Below the pieces are notes generated by a model. That model searched no databases, was not told the DNA's origin, and was given only the letters and a program-made list of their open reading frames with translations. From CAYNSX01 sp964400165 (lineage in GTDB: Bacteria > Armatimonadota > Hebobacteria > CAYNSX01), in assembly GCA_964400165.1 (NCBI GenBank), contig CAYNSX010000054.1:1-10780 (forward strand): DNA of 10,780 nucleotides, in the 5' to 3' direction. The first letter of the stretch is position 1. Each line of letters opens with the position of its first letter. This document shows positions 1-6,657 of the stretch, in pieces. Both the position numbers and the translations under genes were made by a program.

Positions 1-802
1 ACGGCTCGCGCACCTGAAACATCGGCCGCAGGATGTCCGGCTGCGCGATGGCGTAGCCGACGCGCAGCCCGGCGAGCGCATACACTTTCGAAAAGGTGCG
101 CAGAATCATCACCGGCGCGCCCACCTGCCAGAGCGCCAGCGTGTCGGGATAGTCGTCGTGTTGCGCCGCGTATTCGTAATAGGCCTCGTCCATGACCACC
201 AGCACATGCGGCGGCACCCGTGCCAGGAAGCGCGCCAGCGCGTCGTGCGTCACCATCGAACCGTGCGGATTGTCGGGGTTAGCGATGAACACCAGTTTCG
301 TGCGGTCGGTGATGGCCTCGGCCATCGCGTCGAGGTCGTGCGTGCAGTCGGCGGTCAGCGGGATTTTCACCGGCGTCGCGCCCATCAGCACCGTGCTGAA
401 CTCGTACACGATGAAGGACGGCGCGCCCATTACGCACTCGTCGCCGGGTTGCAGATAGGCCACCGCCAGTTGCCGCATCACGCCGGTCGAGCCGCGGTCG
501 ACGAACAGCGCTTCGCGCTCAACTCCGAGGTGCTCCGCCAACCCCGTCACCAGGTCGTGACACTCGTTATCGGGATAGAGCCGCACCTCGTGCGCGGCGA
601 GTTCGATCGCCTCGAGCGCCCGCGGCGACGGCCCCAGCGGGTTCTCGTTCGACGCCAGTTTGATGCTGTCGGTGATGCCCAGTTCCCGTTCGAGCTCGTC
701 GAGCGGCTTGCCCGGCCGATAGGGCCGCAGCCGGCTCACTGCCGCGCGCGCGGCGAACGCGGGCGGGACGCGCGTCGACGACGGCTGCGGGTCTGGGGTC
801 AC
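1..802 (-). CDS. hisC: HisC-like PLP-dependent aminotransferase (partial, C-terminus beyond the left edge)
   Basis: Fold-type I (aspartate aminotransferase superfamily) PLP enzyme. The best fit is histidinol-phosphate aminotransferase, which converts imidazole-acetol phosphate plus glutamate to histidinol phosphate in cytosolic histidine synthesis. Residues 1-267 are present. Visible motifs are SNENPLGPSP near residue 51, LYPDN near 75, NPDNPHG at 175-181 (Asn178 binds PLP), DEAYYEY at 205-211 (Asp205 and Tyr208 contact the cofactor), and the Schiff-base lysine Lys239 in TFSKVYALAGLRVGY, whose Arg247 binds the substrate carboxylate or phosphate. I chose the GTG start at 802 because AGGAG lies 7 nt upstream, inside the 36-bp gap after the nuclease gene. 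Odd points: the usual NPNNPTG has His instead of Thr, and the usual NGSDE segment reads DRGSTG (about 102-107). A related aromatic or cobalamin-pathway (CobD-like) aminotransferase is therefore possible. Fold and chemistry are very likely; the exact substrate is less sure. Confidence 0.85.
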   Translation of the reverse strand, partial: MTPDPQPSSTRVPPAFAARAAVSRLRPYRPGKPLDELERELGITDSIKLASNENPLGPSPRALEAIELAAHEVRLYPDNECHDLVTGLAEHLGVEREALFVDRGSTGVMRQLAVAYLQPGDECVMGAPSFIVYEFSTVLMGATPVKIPLTADCTHDLDAMAEAITDRTKLVFIANPDNPHGSMVTHDALARFLARVPPHVLVVMDEAYYEYAAQHDDYPDTLALWQVGAPVMILRTFSKVYALAGLRVGYAIAQPDILRPMFQVREP

Positions 803-838
803 GCGCCTTCTCCTCACTCGAACTGCGCCGGCGGGCGT

Positions 839-1594
839 CTACTCGGCCGCCCGTGCCTCCACCGGCGCCCAGTATGGGCAAACCGGGCGATACTCGCAAG
901 AGTCGCACTGGCGACCCGGCCGCGGCGGAAACAACTCCGCGTCGATGCCGCCTACCGTTCGACGAATAGTATTCGCCGCGCGCTCGAGATCGTCGGCACT
1001 GATGTCCACACGCAGGCCGAGGTCGTGTTGCAGCGCATATAACTGCGCTCTTGCCGCGCAGCCCGGATACAGCCCTTGCGCGGCCAGCGCGTAAATCGCG
1101 AATTGCAGGTCGCCTTTCAAGTCGGCCGCGCTGGGCAGATACTTGCCGGTCTTGTAGTCCACCAGTTCGATCTTGTCATCCGGCAGTCGGTCGATGCGGT
1201 CAATGAACCCCACGACTTCAATGGCCCCGTCCAGCACGAAGGTGAACCATTGCTCCACCGCCAGCACCGCCCGCCCGCGCCACTGTTCCATCCGCGCGTA
1301 ATAACTCTCCAGCATCGCCCGGCCCGCGTCGCGCCGCACCTCATACTCGCCGCGGTCGGCGGCGAGCCGCTCCCACTGCGTGTCGAATTCGTGCACGACT
1401 GCGTCGAGCATCGGCACCGCGGCATTGCGCGGGTCGTGGAGGAGTTTCAGCGCCGCGTGCACGGCGCTCCCCAAGTGCATCACGATCGGCTTCACGACGG
1501 GGATTTGATCGCGGTACTGCAAGCGATACTTCAGCGGGCAGCGCTGGTAGGTGTTGACTTTCGAGTAACTAACCTTCAGTGGTTTGCCCCTCAT
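839..1594 (-). CDS. RecB-like PD-(D/E)XK nuclease with Fe-S cluster cysteines
   Basis: Cytosolic nuclease-domain protein of 251 residues, resembling the stand-alone RecB/AddB/Cas4-type family (PDDEXK_1). The N-terminus carries SYSKVNTYQRCPLKYRL with Cys19. The active site can be read as His46 (GSAVHAAL), Asp132 (GFIDRIDRL), Asp146 and Lys148 in LVDYKTGK, and the QxxxY motif at Gln164/Tyr168. The C-terminus has Cys230, Cys233 and Cys239 (CDSCEYRPVC). Together with Cys19 this is the 1+3 cysteine pattern that holds a 4Fe-4S cluster in AddB and Cas4. All nuclease residues look intact. The ATG at 1594 is chosen; GGAGG lies 12 nt upstream. A TTG at 1615 would add seven residues, but that segment is Arg/Pro-rich and does not resemble the family. 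The gene overlaps the 3' end of the OB-HD exonuclease gene by 26 bp, so the two are probably translationally coupled. A DNA-repair role is inferred from the family; its helicase partner, if any, is not in view. Confidence 0.87.
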   Translation of the reverse strand: MRGKPLKVSYSKVNTYQRCPLKYRLQYRDQIPVVKPIVMHLGSAVHAALKLLHDPRNAAVPMLDAVVHEFDTQWERLAADRGEYEVRRDAGRAMLESYYARMEQWRGRAVLAVEQWFTFVLDGAIEVVGFIDRIDRLPDDKIELVDYKTGKYLPSAADLKGDLQFAIYALAAQGLYPGCAARAQLYALQHDLGLRVDISADDLERAANTIRRTVGGIDAELFPPRPGRQCDSCEYRPVCPYWAPVEARAAE

Positions 1595-2582
1595 CGGCGG
1601 CGGGCGCCTCCGCAACCGGTTCGAGCAGGAACACTTGCCGCGCCGGGTCGAGGTAGCGCAGGTACTCGCTCCAATTCGTGTCGCCGCCCTTCTCGCGGAT
1701 GGCGATGAAGGTGGCGGTCTTGGCGTCCAGGTTCTCGGCGTAGTGGAGCGCCACCGCTTCCGGTGTCATCGGCGGCACCGGCGAACCGAAAATCAACTGC
1801 CCGTGATGCCCGAGCAGGATGTGCTCGATGTGCAGCGCCAGGTCGGGCGGGAATCCCTCGATGGCTGCGATGGCGTCGCGCACCATCGTGTAGCCGATGG
1901 TCAGGTGTCCGATGAGGCGGCCCTCGTCCGTGTGGTCGAGCATCCGCTCGTAAGCATACTCGCGGGTCTTGCCGATGTCGTGCAGGATGGCGCAAGTGAT
2001 GAGCAGGTCGCGGTGCAGCGTCGGATAGAGCGTGCACAGATGGTCGCAGATGCGCGCCACATTCAGCGAGTGCTCGATCAACCCGCCGAGATACGGCTGG
2101 TGCACGCGCAGCGCCGCCGGCGCCGCCTCAAAGGCGGCACGCAGCGACTCGTCGGTGTGCAGCATCGCGTCGAGCAGCGCGCGGAGCGGCGCTTGCGTCA
2201 CCGATTCGATGAGCGCGTCGAGGTCGCGGGCGAGTTCGGCGCGGTCCTTCGGCGTGACCGGCAGGAACTCGTCGGGCGCGCGGTCGCTGTCGGGCAATTG
2301 CACAAATGACTCCGGCAACACCTTCAATTGCGGCTGCCCCTGGTAGTGCTCCACGATGCCGGTGAACGCCACCGCATCGCCCTCCTTGAAGCGCTCGCTC
2401 ACCGCCTCGGCGTCGTCCCAGATGCGCGCCGTCACTTCGCCGGTGCGGTCGCGCAGGATGAGATCCAGGTACGGCTTGCCCTGCCGCGTCGTCTTCACGG
2501 CCTTGCGCGCCACCTGGACGCTGCCCTCCACCGAAGTGCCGGCGGGCAGGCGGCGAATTTCGTCGACCGACTGCTTGTCCAT
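1569..2582 (-). CDS. OB-fold/HD-domain 3'-5' exonuclease, YhaM family
   Basis: Cytosolic nuclease of 337 residues, close to the roughly 314 of Bacillus subtilis YhaM. An N-terminal OB-fold nucleic-acid-binding domain spans about 15-95 (GKPYLDLILRDRTGEV, then a segment ending QGQPQLKV). A metal-dependent HD domain spans about 160-320. The metal ligands can be read as His171 (GGLIEHSLNVA), His201-Asp202 (ILHDIGK), His226 (LIGHLT), His259/His260 (LLGHHG) and Asp286 (AENLDAK), so the active site looks complete. Known YhaM/Cbf1 proteins degrade single-stranded RNA or DNA from the 3' end. The ATG at 2582 is preceded by AAGGAG with a 7-nt spacer. The C-terminal 15 residues are acidic and overlap the start of the downstream RecB-like nuclease gene. 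Placement next to another nuclease suggests a shared nucleic-acid turnover or repair job, which is inference. Confidence 0.92.
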   Translation of the reverse strand: MDKQSVDEIRRLPAGTSVEGSVQVARKAVKTTRQGKPYLDLILRDRTGEVTARIWDDAEAVSERFKEGDAVAFTGIVEHYQGQPQLKVLPESFVQLPDSDRAPDEFLPVTPKDRAELARDLDALIESVTQAPLRALLDAMLHTDESLRAAFEAAPAALRVHQPYLGGLIEHSLNVARICDHLCTLYPTLHRDLLITCAILHDIGKTREYAYERMLDHTDEGRLIGHLTIGYTMVRDAIAAIEGFPPDLALHIEHILLGHHGQLIFGSPVPPMTPEAVALHYAENLDAKTATFIAIREKGGDTNWSEYLRYLDPARQVFLLEPVAEAPAADEGQTTEG

Positions 2583-2600
2583 CCCACGACTCCTTCAGCG

Positions 2601-2617
2601 CCGGCGCTGCTCGCCGG
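2601..2617 (-). other. Hairpin in the SpoIID-exonuclease gap
   Basis: In the 44-bp gap between the SpoIID-like stop and the exonuclease start, CCGGCG and CGCCGG form a 6-bp stem with a 5-nt loop. It overlaps a perfect 12-bp palindrome, AGCGCCGGCGCT, at 2597-2608. No U-rich tail follows, so it does not look like a standard intrinsic terminator. It may modulate processing or translation of the downstream gene, whose AAGGAG ribosome site lies at about 2590-2595 just beyond it. Confidence 0.35.
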
Positions 2618-2626
2618 GGCTCTCCT

Positions 2627-3904
2627 CTAATACACTTTCCGAATCTCGACGCCCGTGTAGTACTTCTGCAAGATCGCCTGGTATCCCCACCCGTCGAGCG
2701 CCAGCCCCACCGCCCCCATCTGGCACATCCCGACGCCGTGCCCCCACCCGCCGCCCCAAAAGATGACCACCACCGGCCGCCCGCTGTGCGGATAGGCCTC
2801 GAAGACGAACGCCGAACTGCGCAGCCCGAGCGCTGTGCGGATGGCCGATTCGGTCTCCAGGGTGGCGTCGCGCCGACTGCCGTGCGCTATCAGTTTGCCG
2901 ATGCGGCCCGAGCGCCCGCGCTTGATGACCTCGAAGCCCTGGAAGTCCCCGTCCAGGCCCCAGGCGCCGAGCGCCGTCTCCAGCGCCGCCCGCTCCCGCA
3001 CTTCCACCCAGCGAAACACCTCATAGCGCCCCAGCCGCGGCTGCAGGCAGTGCACGCGCGGTGTCCCGCGCAGCCACGCCGCCAGCCCGTCCTCGCCTTG
3101 CGGCGGCGCGACGGCGAGCGAGTCCGCCGGCTCATAATCGGGGACGCTGCGAAGGTACGGGACCGGTTCGCCGCCGTAGACTGCTTCGATGTCTTCAGTG
3201 ATGCCGCCGCAAGTGCTCGAATAGAACGCCATCGCCGGCCCGTCGCCATACCACACCACCTCGCCCGCCGTCGCGGTCACCGCCTCCGTCGTCGCCGGGC
3301 GCTCCGCTGCCATGCCGCCGTAGACCTGGCAGTGCTCCGTTGCGCAGATGTCGAAGCCGTCGGCGCGGTGTCGGGCGCGGTTGCGGATCGCGTAAGTGCG
3401 TGCCGCGACGGCCTGCGCCTTGAGCGCCTCGGCGGGATAAGTGGGGCTCATCTCGCGACCGACGACGCCAAGCAGGTAATCCTCGATGCCCACCACATCC
3501 ACCAGCGACAACTGGTGCGCGGCATCGATCACCACCTCGAAAGTCCCGCGGTACGCCCGGTGCGCGCAGCCGGTGTCCGGTGGCACATATTCCAGGGGCG
3601 CGGTCGTTGGCGTGACCGTCACCGCGGTGTCCAGCGCCGCGCGGCGCGCGCCATCGGGGAAAGCGATGCCGATGCGCCGCCGCCCGCCGGCGGCGAAAGT
3701 CACCGTGGCGCCGCCGGCAATGGTCACTGCTTCAGTGCCCCAGCGCACCGTGTACTCGGCGGCGCTGCTCACTGTCACTTCCTCGGCGCGCTGGGCGATC
3801 CCGACGCGCAGCGGCGGGGGCGCTGGGGCCGGCGTCTCTTCGGCGCCGGCCACCGTCACACACAAGAGGAAGGCCAGGGCGGCGAGACGCGCCGCCGTGA
3901 GCAA
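2627..3904 (-). CDS. SpoIID/LytB-family secreted lytic transglycosylase-like protein
   Basis: Secreted protein of 425 residues with an N-terminal signal peptide (about 1-21, ending VAGAEE), a Pro-rich stretch, a beta-rich N-domain with short imperfect repeats (about 32-110) and the SpoIID domain (about 115-425). Key SpoIID features are the catalytic acid Glu151 in GREMSPTYPAEALKAQAVAA, the Cys187/Cys192 segment DICATEHCQVYGG, FYSSTCGG near 228-234, and a C-terminal WGHGVGMCQMGA block at 387-398. The family cleaves glycan strands, acting on denuded peptidoglycan in sporulating Firmicutes. Many non-sporulating phyla keep homologues, so sporulation should not be assumed. The start is TTG at 3904, directly after the TAA of the cyclophilin gene. 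It is supported by GGAGG 7 nt upstream, by the signal peptide beginning there, and by that TAA being in the same frame, which excludes any earlier start. Confidence 0.9.
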   Translation of the reverse strand: MLTAARLAALAFLLCVTVAGAEETPAPAPPPLRVGIAQRAEEVTVSSAAEYTVRWGTEAVTIAGGATVTFAAGGRRRIGIAFPDGARRAALDTAVTVTPTTAPLEYVPPDTGCAHRAYRGTFEVVIDAAHQLSLVDVVGIEDYLLGVVGREMSPTYPAEALKAQAVAARTYAIRNRARHRADGFDICATEHCQVYGGMAAERPATTEAVTATAGEVVWYGDGPAMAFYSSTCGGITEDIEAVYGGEPVPYLRSVPDYEPADSLAVAPPQGEDGLAAWLRGTPRVHCLQPRLGRYEVFRWVEVRERAALETALGAWGLDGDFQGFEVIKRGRSGRIGKLIAHGSRRDATLETESAIRTALGLRSSAFVFEAYPHSGRPVVVIFWGGGWGHGVGMCQMGAVGLALDGWGYQAILQKYYTGVEIRKVY

Positions 3905-4627
3905 TTACTTGCCTCCGCCCGCGCCCGTCGCGCCGCCGCTGATGCCCGGGCCGCTCTTCGCGGTCCCGCCGCCGGGGATGACCTTCATCGACTTGATCTT
4001 CTCACCTTGCTTCACCTTGTTCACGACCTCCATCCCCTCGACGACCTGACCGAAGACGGCGAACGGCCCGGAGCCCTGTCGCTCCGTATCAAGAAACGGC
4101 GTCGCGTCCATCGTGATGTAGAACTGACTGCCGCTGACTTGCCCCGGCGACTGCGCCATCGCCAGGCGCCCCGGACGGTCGTGCTTCAGCGGACCGGTCT
4201 CCATCGGCAGCTTGTATTCCTTGCCGCCCGAACCCGACGCGGTCGGGTCGCCGGACTGGATGACGAACCCGGCCACGACGCGGTGCCAAGTCAGCCCGTT
4301 GAAGTACTTCTCGTTGACCAGTTTGATGAAGTTGTCGGCATGCGACTTCACTGCGTGCGGGTAGACATCCAGCACGATGCGCCCGGACGCGGTCAGAATT
4401 TCCACTCGCACAGCATCAGCCATCGGGTCTCCCATCGCTCCGGTTGCAGTCGTTCCAGTGCCGGTCGTCGCCCCGGGGGTCGTCGCCGGTTGGTTTGAGG
4501 CCGCCCCGGTCGGCTCCGGCGTATTCGAAGTCGTGTTGTTCACCGTCGCATTCTGACAGCCGGGCAACAGCGCCAGGCCGGCGGCCAGCGCCAGCCCGAC
4601 GGCACTCCATTTCCGCACATCACGCAT
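3905..4627 (-). CDS. Cyclophilin-type peptidyl-prolyl isomerase lipoprotein
   Basis: Extracytoplasmic foldase of 240 residues that interconverts cis and trans Xaa-Pro bonds. The N-terminus is a lipoprotein signal with the lipobox LPGC (Cys24; Pro at -2 is slightly unusual), followed by a low-complexity Thr/Asn/Gly/Pro linker to about residue 70. The cyclophilin domain spans about 73-217. Alignment with human CypA gives Arg116, Phe121 and Gln124 (WHRVVAGFVIQSGD) for Arg55, Phe60 and Gln63; Phe169 (SGSQFYIT) for Phe113; and Phe178 (FLD) at the position of CypA Trp121, a common bacterial change linked to weaker cyclosporin binding. The active site looks intact. The C-terminus is a Gly-rich tail whose last codons also supply the ribosome site of the SpoIID-like gene. 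The ATG at 4627 has AGGAGG with a 7-nt spacer. It probably assists folding of envelope proteins, and cotranscription with the SpoIID-like enzyme fits that. Confidence 0.95.
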   Translation of the reverse strand: MRDVRKWSAVGLALAAGLALLPGCQNATVNNTTSNTPEPTGAASNQPATTPGATTGTGTTATGAMGDPMADAVRVEILTASGRIVLDVYPHAVKSHADNFIKLVNEKYFNGLTWHRVVAGFVIQSGDPTASGSGGKEYKLPMETGPLKHDRPGRLAMAQSPGQVSGSQFYITMDATPFLDTERQGSGPFAVFGQVVEGMEVVNKVKQGEKIKSMKVIPGGGTAKSGPGISGGATGAGGGK

Positions 4628-4660
4628 GGACTTGCCTCCTGTGTATTGCCACCGGGAACC

Positions 4661-4695
4661 CCTCCCGCCGCCGCGGCGTTGGCCGCGGTGGGAGG
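4661..4695 (-). other. GC-rich hairpin upstream of the cyclophilin gene
   Basis: Between the EIIC and cyclophilin genes, CCGCGGC and GCCGCGG pair around a 4-nt loop (4678-4681). Beyond an asymmetric internal loop, CCTCCC pairs with GGGAGG, giving 13 base pairs in total. There is no U-tract on either strand. Its outer right-hand arm (4690-4695) is also used by the hairpin at 4691-4742, so the two structures cannot both form completely. It lies about 18 nt upstream of the cyclophilin ribosome site. Confidence 0.5.
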
Positions 4696-4742
4696 CGCCT
4701 TCTCACTGTCCCCTCACTGACCGCCCCTGTGAGAGCGCCTCC
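4691..4742 (-). terminator. Long hairpin directly after the EIIC stop codon, possible terminator or attenuator
   Basis: Immediately after the EIIC TAA, GGAGGCGC pairs with GCGCCTCC (8 bp). After a 2-nt bulge, TCTCAC pairs with GTGAGA (6 bp), closing a 22-nt loop. Position and strength suit a 3'-end structure for the cobO-EIIC transcript. The absence of a U-tract argues against simple intrinsic termination, so it could be a Rho-associated or mRNA-stabilising hairpin, or one half of an attenuator together with 4661-4695. Confidence 0.45.
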
Positions 4743-6053
4743 TTACTCTTTTCCAGCCGGCGCGCCCGCGGCTTCCTGGACCAGCAACTTCCGGTCATAC
4801 GCCCGCACGAACGGCCAATAGATTATCGCGGCCACTGCAAGATTGACCCCTTGCAGTGCCAAAGCCCGCCAATCGCCCCCCGTTGTCAGGTAGCCGCCGA
4901 TTGGCGCCGGCAGCGTCCAGAGAATGTCGAGGTGCGGCTTCACCACCCAGTCGAGATGGAACGCCGTCCATGCAATCGTCCCGCACGCCAGCGGCGCCAG
5001 CAGGAACGGGACCGCCAGCAGCGGGTTCATCACCACCGGCACGCCGAAGAGGATCGGCTCGTTGATGTTGAACAGCGCCGGCAGGAAGCCGAGCCGCCCG
5101 ACGCTCCGCAGCATCGCCGACTTGCAAAACAGCAGATGTCCGGCGAGCGTCAGCGCCGTCCCCGACCCGCCCATCCACACAAACCAGATGTAGAACTCAC
5201 GCGGCGCCAGGTTGGGGATGGGCAGCTTCGCCATCAGCGCCTGCTGATTCTCGGCCAGGAATTGCAGCCACACCGGCTTTAGCACGCCGAGCAGCGCCAC
5301 GGCATGGACCCCGAACAGCCAAATCGTCGAATCGATCGTAATAATGCCGAGGACGCCCGGCAGACTGTTGCCCGCGACGCGGATCGGCGACAGCACGAAC
5401 TCCACGCCGCGCAGCAAGTCGAGCTGCAGCGCGTGCCGAAAAACCCATACCACCAGAAACAACACCAGCGCCGGCACCACCGACGCGAACGACCGGTAGA
5501 TGATTTCGGGCACGCCCGCCGGCATTCTGATGTGCCACCGGCGCGTGATGAAGAATCGCTGCACTTCCGCGGTGAAGAGACCGACCAGAATGGCAAGAAA
5601 CAACCCGCCCGCGCCGAGGCCCGCCGTCGCCAGCGCCCATTCCGACTGGCCGTCGGTCACCAGCACCGCCCGCACCGGCGGCCGCGTCGCCAGCAGAAAC
5701 GCAATCACTGACATCATGCCCGCCGACAGCGCGTCCTGTTCGTAACGCTTCGCCAGCGCGTAGGCCACAGTAAAACTCGCCGGCACCGCGATGACGCCGA
5801 CGGTGAGCAGGTTCATCATCAGGATGCGCGGCTTCCAGTCCGCCATCGCCGCGTCGTACCACTCCTTCCACGACCGAAGCAGCGGGGGGTCATAGAGGAG
5901 CAGCGCCAGACTGCCGATGAGCACCAGCGGCAGCACCGCCACCACCCCATCGCGCACCGACATCAAGTGCCGCTGGTTGGTGAGCCAGGTGGCGATCCGG
6001 CCGAGTGTCCCTTCGGTGACGCCCTTGGCGCGGTCCATCGCCTCTGCCTTCAC
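4743..6053 (-). CDS. PTS EIIC-like sugar permease (lactose/cellobiose type)
   Basis: Polytopic membrane protein of 436 residues, the usual length for the EIIC transmembrane subunit of the lactose/N,N'-diacetylchitobiose/cellobiose PTS family. Hydrophobic spans are visible near 33-53, 78-100, 108-122, 145-162, 188-206, 232-256, 288-309, 340-364 and 398-414. Signature parts include MGGSGTALTL at 294-303 and FNINEPILFGVPVVMNP near 328-343. Conserved His250 (WLFGVH) and Glu332 (NINEP) match residues that contact sugar in the Bacillus cereus ChbC structure. No EIIA, EIIB, HPr or glycosidase gene lies in view, so the energy coupling and substrate are unknown; it may be an orphan EIIC served by components elsewhere or used outside the classical PTS. 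The GTG start at 6053 overlaps the cobO stop (GTGA, 4 bp). An ATG at 6038 with AAGG 8 nt upstream is a credible alternative. A hairpin follows its stop. Confidence 0.87.
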   Translation of the reverse strand: MKAEAMDRAKGVTEGTLGRIATWLTNQRHLMSVRDGVVAVLPLVLIGSLALLLYDPPLLRSWKEWYDAAMADWKPRILMMNLLTVGVIAVPASFTVAYALAKRYEQDALSAGMMSVIAFLLATRPPVRAVLVTDGQSEWALATAGLGAGGLFLAILVGLFTAEVQRFFITRRWHIRMPAGVPEIIYRSFASVVPALVLFLVVWVFRHALQLDLLRGVEFVLSPIRVAGNSLPGVLGIITIDSTIWLFGVHAVALLGVLKPVWLQFLAENQQALMAKLPIPNLAPREFYIWFVWMGGSGTALTLAGHLLFCKSAMLRSVGRLGFLPALFNINEPILFGVPVVMNPLLAVPFLLAPLACGTIAWTAFHLDWVVKPHLDILWTLPAPIGGYLTTGGDWRALALQGVNLAVAAIIYWPFVRAYDRKLLVQEAAGAPAGKE

Positions 6054-6610
6054 AGGTCGATGCCCTTGCGAATGCCCATCCCCTGTTCCATCGGGTGCTT
6101 GACCGGGATGGTCTGCGTGATGAGGTCGGCGTGCGCGGCGATGACATCGGGCAGTTCGTGACCCGTGACAATGAGTTCGACTTGCGGCGGGCGCTCCTGG
6201 ATGATGGCAAGCAGCTCTTCAGCGGTGAAGATGCCCAGCCAGGCGAGGTCGAGGAATTCGTCGAGGATGACGACCTCCCAGCCCTCGCGGAAGGCCTGCC
6301 GCGCCCGGGCGATACCCGCCTCGGCGGCGGCGCGATCGTCGGCGTCGAGCGGCATCTCCCACCACTTCTCGAACCCGCGCTGCTTGGCGACGGCCATCCG
6401 GTCGCGGCCATACTGGGCGAGGAACAGCCGGTCGCCGAAGACGCCGGCGTTCAGTTGCTCGCCGCTCTGTCCGGGCGGCTTGAGGAACTGCAGAAAGCAG
6501 ACGCGCAGCCCGCGCCCCATCGCCCGCCAGGCCTGGCCGAGGGCCGCGGTCGTCTTGCCCTTCCCGTAGCCGTAATAGACCTGGACGATGCCGTGGCGCG
6601 GCTCGATCAC
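6050..6610 (-). CDS. cobO: Corrinoid adenosyltransferase, CobO/BtuR family
   Basis: Cytosolic enzyme of 186 residues that transfers the adenosyl group of ATP to cob(I)alamin or a cobinamide-type corrinoid, making the coenzyme B12 form used in cobamide synthesis or salvage. It shows the P-loop GYGKGKTT (14-21), a Walker B-like acidic pair in VVILDEF (Asp117-Glu118), the TGHELP segment at 149-154 (the family usually has TGR), and the C-terminal signature ADLITQTIPVKHPMEQG (161-177) ending in RKGIDL. Length and motif order match the family throughout. The GTG at 6610 is the start; a -10-like TATAAG ends 6 nt before it, so the transcript may be leaderless, although AAGGGG also sits close upstream. 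It overlaps the EIIC gene by 4 bp and probably heads a two-gene transcript. No other cobalamin-synthesis gene is in view, so a salvage role is as likely as de novo synthesis. Confidence 0.94.
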   Translation of the reverse strand: MIEPRHGIVQVYYGYGKGKTTAALGQAWRAMGRGLRVCFLQFLKPPGQSGEQLNAGVFGDRLFLAQYGRDRMAVAKQRGFEKWWEMPLDADDRAAAEAGIARARQAFREGWEVVILDEFLDLAWLGIFTAEELLAIIQERPPQVELIVTGHELPDVIAAHADLITQTIPVKHPMEQGMGIRKGIDL

Positions 6611-6616
6611 GCGCCC

Positions 6617-6644
6617 CTTATACCACGCGTCCCGTGGCGTTCAA
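6617..6644 (-). promoter_or_regulatory. Candidate cobO promoter with an inverted repeat in its spacer
   Basis: On the minus strand, TTGAAC (6639-6644) and TATAAG (6617-6622) are separated by 16 bp, matching the -35 and -10 consensus at 4/6 and 5/6 positions. The predicted transcription start falls at or within a base or two of the cobO GTG. Nearly the whole spacer is the inverted repeat CCACG-N5-CGTGG (6623-6637), which could be a repressor site. This is a consensus match only. Confidence 0.5.
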
Positions 6645-6657
6645 CTCGTCTCCTGCC

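Noticed and set aside
158..1708. Plus-strand open frames opposite the HisC-like and RecB-like genes
   Set aside because: They mirror genes with complete motifs, and their translations are rich in Arg, His and Val with no recognisable domain or ribosome site.
2597..2608. 12-bp palindrome as an intrinsic terminator
   Set aside because: No U-rich tract follows, and the leftward genes continue immediately with a good ribosome site.
2738..4498. Long plus-strand open frame of 586 codons
   Set aside because: It lies antisense to the SpoIID-like and cyclophilin genes, both of which have clear domains. Its translation is Arg/His/Ala-rich with no motif, as expected for an antisense frame in GC-rich DNA.
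6611..6657. Cobalamin riboswitch before cobO
   Set aside because: The gap is only 47 bases, far too short for the known cobalamin aptamer, and a promoter-like pair sits directly at the start codon.
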